Shown: positions 6,730 through 12,172 of the stretch, piece after piece
How positions within the stretch are numbered: the first letter of the stretch is position 1
How the letters are laid out: each line of letters starts with the position of its first letter
Origin: UBA668 sp031366885
GTDB lineage: Bacteria > Actinomycetota > Acidimicrobiia > Acidimicrobiales > Ilumatobacteraceae
Direction: 5' to 3'
Assembly (NCBI GenBank): GCA_031366885.1
Contig: JANLPB010000374.1
Location: 1-13,834 of the forward strand
Length of the DNA: 13,834 nt
Made by a program: the position numbers and the translations under genes
The notes under the pieces: generated by a model
The model's database searches: none
Seen by the model: only the letters and a program-made list of their open reading frames with translations
What the model was told of the DNA's origin: nothing

Positions 6730-8358
6730 GTGCGTCGCCAACAACGGTTGGCCATCGCGGCACTTGCCTTGATTCCCGTTGCGCTGATTTCAGTCGCAGC
6801 ACCCGGGGTCAGCAACTCGTCGGTGTTTGCGCTGAGCGCCACCAACGCCTGCAAGAGCAACGCGACCGGCAAATTCAGTGATATCGGCATCGCTTTGGCG
6901 GGCGCCGCATCTCCCGATCCAGCCTCCCTCGGGGTCGACACGATTACGCTCAGCGGCGTAAATTTTCAAGCTCAAGTGCCCGCGACCCTGTTGATCGCGG
7001 GTTACAACCTGGGCCTGTTGACGCTCGGAGTCAACTCAATTCCCGTCAAGGGCTGGGTCGCCATCACTGGCTCGAACACCGTCGAGGGCAAAGCGATCAA
7101 GCAGTTCACCGCAACTGTAGGTACCACCATCGGCGACCCGAACGCCATTCCGGGCGATGGTGACGAGACGGCGACCCCTCTGTCGTTGAACGTGTCGCTC
7201 ACCGACTCCACGTGGACGCCATCCGGCGGCAACGTCTCGTTCTCGCAAGGAGCCCCCGGGTCGCTGCCGACGATCGCTGCGGGCCAGGTGGCCAACGTCG
7301 CGGTGACACCTCTCGGCGGCGTGTACATCAGCGCGCAGGTTGCCGGTGGTTTGATCAAGGCCAACTTCGATTGCCAGGGCGGAACCTCGTCGGTCGACGG
7401 CGTCACCTTCTCGCCGGCGAGTGTCGGCGCGTTCACCTCTGTGGTCGTGACGGCCCCCACCTCCACTTCGGGAGCCAGCACCACCGCAGGCGGATCGACC
7501 ACGTCGGTTGCATCCACGACCACACTCCCAGGTGCAACAACCACTTCGGGACCAACGACCACCGCCGGGCCAACGACCAGCGCAGGATCAACGACCACTG
7601 CAGCGCCCACGACCACGGGGGCTCCAACCACCACGGTGCCGGCAACGACGACTACGGCACCGCCCAAACCTGTCGATGGTTCGGGCACCTATACGTCGAC
7701 GTGCACGAACAGCGTCACCCCCGACAAGAGCGAGTTGGTGTGGAAGGCCACCGGCACGGTGATCAGCCCGTTGGCTGCTGACTCGAGCTTCAAGTTGACC
7801 AATCAGAAATGGAGTGTCACCGTTCCGGCCGGAGTCTTCCAGACCGGCATCAACTTCAACCTGATCCAAGCCGGCCAGAGCCTTGTCGGTGGGCTCGACC
7901 TCGCGATCCAGGGGACGAACACCGTGCAGGGAACCCAGGATTCGACCGGCATTGTGCTTGCAATTCCTGTAACGGTCGACGGGGCGGGTGCGGCGTTGCC
8001 CTCCACGATCGAGTTCACCGTCCCCGACTCGACGTGGACGTCGAAGTCGGGAACTATCGACTTCACCTTCTATGGCGGCAACGTCAGCGTGTCTATCGGG
8101 TTGCCCAAGCCGGTGATCTTCGTGTGTAAGCCGACCACTTCCGCCCCTTACGTGAGCGCGCTCGTGATCGGCCAGTCGCTCGCCATCACGGCCCCGCCGG
8201 CCACGGCCCCGCCCGTCACCGTAGCTACCGGCCGCCAACTGGCGGTCACCGGTCCGACCGAGAGCCTGCTCGTGCAGGTGCTGATCGGTCTGCTGTTCCT
8301 CGATCTCGGGTACCTCGTCTTGTCAGTGCTGCGCTCACCCCGACGCCGCACAAGCTGA
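6730..8358 (+). CDS. Secreted two-domain surface protein with LAVTG sortase sorting signal
   Basis: The product has 542 residues from GTG, with GAGGGAG 8 nt upstream. The signal peptide covers about 1-35 (MRRQQRL, hydrophobic, FALSA). Domain 1 (38-217; Cys41 in NACKS, Cys215 in NFDCQ) is a clear paralogue of the N-terminal domain encoded divergently at 4586-6364. Shared blocks include AGYNLGLL, TTIGDP, GDETATP, GGNVSFSQG and VAGGLIK. A Thr/Ser/Pro/Ala-rich linker (about 243-313) follows, then a diverged second copy (about 318-468; Cys325, Cys466). The C-terminus is LAVTG (504-508), a hydrophobic helix and SPRRRTS, which is a cell-wall sorting signal of the LAXTG type handled by class E sortases. 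The domain is reminiscent of actinobacterial Cys-paired beta-sandwich modules such as DUF6801, which I have not verified. It is probably a wall-linked structural or adhesive protein. Confidence 0.9.
   Translation: MRRQQRLAIAALALIPVALISVAAPGVSNSSVFALSATNACKSNATGKFSDIGIALAGAASPDPASLGVDTITLSGVNFQAQVPATLLIAGYNLGLLTLGVNSIPVKGWVAITGSNTVEGKAIKQFTATVGTTIGDPNAIPGDGDETATPLSLNVSLTDSTWTPSGGNVSFSQGAPGSLPTIAAGQVANVAVTPLGGVYISAQVAGGLIKANFDCQGGTSSVDGVTFSPASVGAFTSVVVTAPTSTSGASTTAGGSTTSVASTTTLPGATTTSGPTTTAGPTTSAGSTTTAAPTTTGAPTTTVPATTTTAPPKPVDGSGTYTSTCTNSVTPDKSELVWKATGTVISPLAADSSFKLTNQKWSVTVPAGVFQTGINFNLIQAGQSLVGGLDLAIQGTNTVQGTQDSTGIVLAIPVTVDGAGAALPSTIEFTVPDSTWTSKSGTIDFTFYGGNVSVSIGLPKPVIFVCKPTTSAPYVSALVIGQSLAITAPPATAPPVTVATGRQLAVTGPTESLLVQVLIGLLFLDLGYLVLSVLRSPRRRTS
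7456..7668 (+). repeat. Low-complexity Thr/Ser/Pro linker coding repeat
   Basis: This stretch encodes degenerate units such as TTSGPTTTAGPTTSAGS, built from ACC/ACG/ACA triplets joined to GGN, GCN and CCN codons. It joins the two domains of the sorted surface protein. Such linkers span the cell wall and are often O-glycosylated in Actinobacteria. The DNA repeats are imperfect, so length changes by slippage are possible. Confidence 0.8.
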
Positions 8359-8375
8359 GCGAGTCCGGTGAACCT

Positions 8376-8405
8376 GGGCCACCCGTTGCCGGCAGCGGGT
8401 GGCCC
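8376..8405 (+). terminator. Terminator-like hairpin after the LAVTG protein gene
   Basis: GGGCCACCCG (8376-8385) and CGGGTGGCCC (8396-8405) are perfect 10-bp arms. The 10-nt interior TTGCCGGCAG can itself nearly fully pair. It lies 17 nt after the TGA at 8358 and has no T-run after it. It overlaps a possible GTG start of the permease at 8368, which argues that the permease begins further downstream. Confidence 0.75.
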
Positions 8406-8454
8406 ACCACTGCGACAGCCAGTCGGGGACGCACGGCGTCGTACTAGCACCCGC

Positions 8455-10905
8455 ATGCCGGTTGGCCTACCACCCTTGCGCGACCGGCGATGGTCCGTCA
8501 CGCTGATTCCCGTGTTTGGTCCCGAGGCATTTGTTGCTCGTTCGCAACGGCAGGGCCGACGCGCATCCTTGATCGGGTTGGCGATCTTCCTCGGAGTCGC
8601 TGGAGCGTTGTCGATGTCGCTCGTCGCTGGCGCTCGGCGGTCGTCGTCGGTGGTCGACAGGTTCCTTGCCGCCGCACCGCGCTACGACGTGGGGATTTAC
8701 TCCATGACTCCCATTGAACGCAGCGCTGTGCTCTCGCTGCCAGGAGTGCGGCGGGCAGCGCCCGGAGGATACATCGCTGCAAACGTCGTTGATGGCGAGG
8801 GCACAGTGCTCGGCGGGGTCGATGGATTCACAGCAGATTTCGCCATTGCCGACCCCACGTGGCGAGTCCTCAAGGGCAGCATTCCAGACACCGGCGATCC
8901 GTTCCAGATCGTTGTCAACGAGCAGTTCGCGAAGAGCTTCAATGCTGCCGTTGGCGACGCCGTGCAAATTCGCATGTACCGGGCAGACCAAGGCGGCGAG
9001 GTCGAGCAGGGCATCTACGAACCCAGCGGACCAACGTATGAAATGACGGTTGCAGCAATCGTTCGGCCACCGAATGACATCGTCATCGACGAAGCGCGCA
9101 CCACGGTGCAGCGTTTCCGTGGAAACGAGATGGTGTTCTCGTACGAGTTCTGGGAGCAACATCACGCCGAGTACCTCGACTATGGACAGCAGTACTCCTT
9201 GGTGCTCGACGCCGGTCGGGGCGGTGTGGCGGCGGTGACCGCGGCGCTCCCGTCGCTCGTTGGCGCGGGCGAGCAACCCCCCATCGCATTCGACGAACAA
9301 TTCGGGCGACGCGCATCGTTCGACACGCCGGTCGATCTGGAGACCACAGCGCTGATGGCATTAGGCCTCGGAGCGGCACTGATCGCCGGCGTGACCATGA
9401 TCTTGTTGGTGCGCACCGAGCAACGCTTCCACGACCGTGACACGCGGGGGTTGCGGGCGCTCGGGTTCACCACTGCACAACTCGCCGTCACCGCTGCGCT
9501 GCGAGTGCTCCCCGCCGCGCTCTCCGGCGGGGTGATTGCCCTGTTGGGCGCCATGGCGTTGTCGAACCGATTCCCGATCGGCATCGGTCGGGAGTTGGAG
9601 CTGCATCGCGGATTCCAGGTGAGCGTCGCGGTGGTAGCGCTCGGAACGCTGCTGGTCATCGTCCTGGTGGTGGGGGCGAGCATGCTGGTGTCGCGACCAA
9701 GGAAACACGACAGCACAGCAATCGCGTCTCCTTTCACGGTGGCTCGCATGCTGCGCCGGTTTGGCGCGCGGACAGTCGTCGCGTTGGGAGCGCATGTTGC
9801 CTTCGAAAACGCGCGTGGACGACGCTCGACCACGACCGTTCAAGGGGTGTTCGGGGGCGTGGTCGCCTTGGTCGTCGTGGGAACGCTTGGTATGTGGGTG
9901 GGCGGTGTCAACCGTCTGTATCGGGACCCGGCGCGCCACGGCTGGCCGTGGGATGCCGCCATCGGCAACACCAACTTCGCGTTGTCACGCGAGACAAGCG
10001 ACCGCCTTGCTGCCGATCCACTGATCGCCGCCCACGCAGGCGGGCTGTTCGGCCAGGCCCAACTCGACGGTATTTCCACCGAGTTGTTTGCGTTTGAGGC
10101 CGCCGGGACCGCGCCGCCGACCATCGTCACCGGGAGACTTCCGTCAGCAGCGAACGAGGTAGCGATCGGGACCCGAACGCTGGGTCGTCTCGGTGTCGAG
10201 ATCGGCGATTCCGTCATCATGTCGCTGGCCGATAGCGAGTTCAAACCGGGTGAGGTCACGCCCGACGTTGAGTTGACAGTGGTCGGTACCGCCCTCGCGC
10301 CGATGTTCGGCGAATCCGACGTCGGCGACGTGTCGGTGGTGACGCTCGATGCCATTCGTGCCGGCGGCGGCGACCCGAGCCCGAGTCTGGAGATGGTGCG
10401 CTTTGAGGGTTCCGACCGGTCGACCGCTGCCGCCACAATCGACCAGGAGTTCACCGAGGACGTGTTGATCGACATCATCCCCGCGCGCATCGTCAATATG
10501 CATCGGGCGCGCAGCGTGCCATTGCTCGGCGTCTTGCTCGCTGGTGTACTCGGCACGTTGACGCTCGCGTATGTGATCGTGGCCGGAGCACGGATCCACC
10601 GGCGCGAGTTGGCCGTGCTGCGCGCGCTGGGTCTCGAAGCGAACCGATTACGCAGGGTGCTCGCGTGGCAAGGCGTACTCACCGCGTCGTTGACACTGAT
10701 CATTGGGCTGCCACTGGCCCTCGTCGGCGGCAACGTCTTCTGGAGGCGTGTCGCTGAGAATACCGGAGTGCAGCCGGGTGCGGTTGTGCCATCCCAGCTG
10801 CTGCTGGTCGTGCCGGCAACGCTTCTCGTCGCAATCGCGGCCTCGCTGGTGGCACACCGGGGGGTCAGACGATCACGAGTCGCGGACCTTCTTCGCGAGG
10901 AGTAG
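8455..10905 (+). CDS. FtsX/MacB-type ABC transporter permease, eight predicted membrane helices
   Basis: The product has 816 residues from ATG 8455. GTG at 8368 would add 29 proline- and arginine-rich residues and would start on top of a terminator-like hairpin, so I prefer the ATG, although no good ribosome-binding site is visible. Helix 1 (about 41-60) is followed by an extracytoplasmic domain of about 240 residues. Helices 2-4 (about 298-411) form the first FtsX core, helix 5 (about 463-482) precedes a second ectodomain, and helices 6-8 (about 688-800) form the second core. HRRELAVLRALGLEANRL is the typical cytoplasmic loop of FtsX-fold permeases. GARRSSSVVDRFLAA near the start is typical of actinobacterial members. 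Such permeases move lipids or lipoproteins, or transmit force to wall hydrolases, with a LolD/MacB-like ATPase. None is encoded in the window, so partner and substrate are unknown. Confidence 0.9.
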   Translation: MPVGLPPLRDRRWSVTLIPVFGPEAFVARSQRQGRRASLIGLAIFLGVAGALSMSLVAGARRSSSVVDRFLAAAPRYDVGIYSMTPIERSAVLSLPGVRRAAPGGYIAANVVDGEGTVLGGVDGFTADFAIADPTWRVLKGSIPDTGDPFQIVVNEQFAKSFNAAVGDAVQIRMYRADQGGEVEQGIYEPSGPTYEMTVAAIVRPPNDIVIDEARTTVQRFRGNEMVFSYEFWEQHHAEYLDYGQQYSLVLDAGRGGVAAVTAALPSLVGAGEQPPIAFDEQFGRRASFDTPVDLETTALMALGLGAALIAGVTMILLVRTEQRFHDRDTRGLRALGFTTAQLAVTAALRVLPAALSGGVIALLGAMALSNRFPIGIGRELELHRGFQVSVAVVALGTLLVIVLVVGASMLVSRPRKHDSTAIASPFTVARMLRRFGARTVVALGAHVAFENARGRRSTTTVQGVFGGVVALVVVGTLGMWVGGVNRLYRDPARHGWPWDAAIGNTNFALSRETSDRLAADPLIAAHAGGLFGQAQLDGISTELFAFEAAGTAPPTIVTGRLPSAANEVAIGTRTLGRLGVEIGDSVIMSLADSEFKPGEVTPDVELTVVGTALAPMFGESDVGDVSVVTLDAIRAGGGDPSPSLEMVRFEGSDRSTAAATIDQEFTEDVLIDIIPARIVNMHRARSVPLLGVLLAGVLGTLTLAYVIVAGARIHRRELAVLRALGLEANRLRRVLAWQGVLTASLTLIIGLPLALVGGNVFWRRVAENTGVQPGAVVPSQLLLVVPATLLVAIAASLVAHRGVRRSRVADLLREE

Positions 10906-10954
10906 TGGGCTGCGCGTGATCCTGAGCTGAGGTCACCGAAATTCCTCAAGGTGT

Positions 10955-10983
10955 TTGTCGGAGGTGCCGAAGACGCATATGCC
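10955..10983 (+). promoter_or_regulatory. Promoter-like element shared with the 6730 gene
   Basis: TTGTCGGA, then TGCCGAA, then ACGCATATG closely repeats the promoter region at 6591-6618 (TTGACGGA, TGCCGAA, ACGCATATG), with a 1-nt net length difference. Read as a sigma70 promoter it gives TTGTCG, a 17-nt spacer and TATGCC, so the -10 is weak. It may instead contain an activator site. It lies about 130-155 nt upstream of the DUF3494 gene and just upstream of a structured leader. Confidence 0.45.
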
Positions 10984-11001
10984 CAGGGGGAAACCGCTGG
11001 A

Positions 11002-11095
11002 CTTTCGTTGAGGATCAAAGCCTGTGCAAACAGGTGCACGACAGGGGCCAACACACCGCCAAGACGGTAGGCCCGCGCGCTGACCGATTCGAAGG
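11002..11095 (+). ncRNA. Structured leader RNA, c-di-GMP-I (GEMM)-riboswitch-like
   Basis: Three stems form a three-way junction. P1 is CTTTCG (11002-11007) with CGAAGG (11090-11095). P2 is CCTGT-GCAA-ACAGG (11021-11034), capped by a GNRA tetraloop. P3 is GGGCC (11045-11049) with GGCCC (11070-11074), and inside it ACCG (11055-11058) with CGGT (11065-11068). The known c-di-GMP-I riboswitch has this order, with CAAA before a GNRA-capped P2, a P3 containing GGUAGG, and ACCGAU on the 3' side. CAAA, GGTAGG and ACCGAT all occur here in the right places. The junction between P2 and P3 departs from the consensus GACGCAAAGCC, and the base before CAAA is T where G20 contacts the ligand. It may be a divergent member, a different ligand class, or a chance fold. 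It ends 14 nt before the DUF3494 start codon and overlaps no other feature. Confidence 0.42.
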
Positions 11096-11109
11096 ATCAG
11101 GAGCTGGCT

Positions 11110-12105
11110 ATGTTCGAGTTCATTCAATCCCCCCGTCAGATGGGCTTCGTTCGTCGACCCAGTGTCGCTGCGCTCGCCACGCTCGGGCTGATCGCCGCCG
11201 TGGCAGCGCTCGCCGTGAGCCAACCTGCCGGCGCCGGGATCGTGCCCACCGTCCAGCTCGCGACCGCGGGCAACGCCTCGGTGCTCGGTGCCACGACCGT
11301 CACCAACACCAACCTGAGCGTGATCGGGCAGAGCGTCGGGCTCTCACCGGGACCGTCGATCGTCGGCTTCCCGCCCGGAGTCGTGCTGCCGCCGGGCACC
11401 ATTCAAAATGCAGACGCGGTGACGCTGCAGGCACAGGATGACCTCACGACCGCATACGTCGATGCCGCCGGCCGGATCGCCGAATTTCCCAACACCAATG
11501 CGGACCTGGTTGGCCTGACGCTCGCTCCGGGTGTGTACTCGGCCGCGTCCAAGGCGCCGCTCTGGTTGACCGGCGAGCTGGTACTGGATGGCCTGGGGAA
11601 CCCGAATGCCGTCTTCATCTTCCAGACCGATTCGACCCTGATCACCAGCTCGGCCAGCTCTATCCGGGTCATCAACGGGGCGTCGGAATGCAACGTGTTC
11701 TGGCAGGTCGGAAGCTCAGCAACGCTCGGCAGCGGCTCGTCGTTCGTCGGCAACATCCTGGCGTTGACCTCCGTCACCGTCGAGAGCAGCGTCGTGGTGC
11801 ACGGACGTGCGTTGGCCCGGACTGGTGCCGTCACGCTTGACAACGACGTGTTCACAGCCCCGAGCTGCGCTCCTTCGACCGAGGTGTCCGCCACTACCAC
11901 CACCGACGCGACCACCACCACAAAGGCGGCGACCAGTCCCACTCTTGGTGTCGGCGAGACGACGACCACGCTTCGCTTCGGGCCTACCGGCGACATCCTG
12001 CCCTCCACCGGCTCGGGAGCGACATCCACCTCGACAGTTGGCGCTGCCTTCTTGGCGGCGGGCATCCTTGCCCTGTTCGTCGTTCGTCGTCGCCGACCGG
12101 TCTGA
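11110..12105 (+). CDS. DUF3494 ice-binding-like protein with LPSTG sorting signal
   Basis: The product has 331 residues. ATG is preceded by AGGAG at 6 nt. The signal peptide is about 1-42 (hydrophobic LATLGLIAAVAALAV, cleavage near PAGAG). Residues about 45-253 form a DUF3494 (PF11999) beta-helix. Its hallmarks are LTLAPGVYSAAS, AVFIFQTDSTL, NVFWQVGSSATLGSGSSF, GNILA and HGRALARTGAVTLDND, with Cys194 and Cys253 likely paired. A Thr-rich linker leads to LPSTG (297-301), a hydrophobic helix and RRRRPV, which is a sortase-dependent wall anchor. Some family members bind ice; many others in mesophiles probably act as adhesins, so ice binding cannot be claimed from sequence alone. The gene has its own leader with a candidate riboswitch and a promoter element shared with the 6730 gene. 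No sortase is present in the window. Confidence 0.95.
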   Translation: MFEFIQSPRQMGFVRRPSVAALATLGLIAAVAALAVSQPAGAGIVPTVQLATAGNASVLGATTVTNTNLSVIGQSVGLSPGPSIVGFPPGVVLPPGTIQNADAVTLQAQDDLTTAYVDAAGRIAEFPNTNADLVGLTLAPGVYSAASKAPLWLTGELVLDGLGNPNAVFIFQTDSTLITSSASSIRVINGASECNVFWQVGSSATLGSGSSFVGNILALTSVTVESSVVVHGRALARTGAVTLDNDVFTAPSCAPSTEVSATTTTDATTTTKAATSPTLGVGETTTTLRFGPTGDILPSTGSGATSTSTVGAAFLAAGILALFVVRRRRPV

Positions 12106-12172
12106 CCCGTGGCCAACGTTGTACGGCGGCGCGGGCAGCCGGAGCCGGGGCTTGGTCGCGCGGCCACTCAGA

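Noticed and set aside
7456..7668. CRISPR-like or tandem DNA repeat
   Set aside because: The units are degenerate, in frame and encode a Thr/Ser/Pro linker; there are no regular repeats and spacers.
9840..11054. Minus-strand frame of 404 codons opposite the permease and its downstream gap
   Set aside because: It is Ser/Thr/Ala/Pro-rich without domains, and the plus frame is a full FtsX permease. It extends into the gap only because that gap is GC-rich.
10976..11109. ydaO-type (c-di-AMP) riboswitch in the DUF3494 leader
   Set aside because: GGGGGAAACC was suggestive, but the other conserved blocks of that class (GGGGUGAAUC, GAACCCGUCAGCUAACC) are missing.
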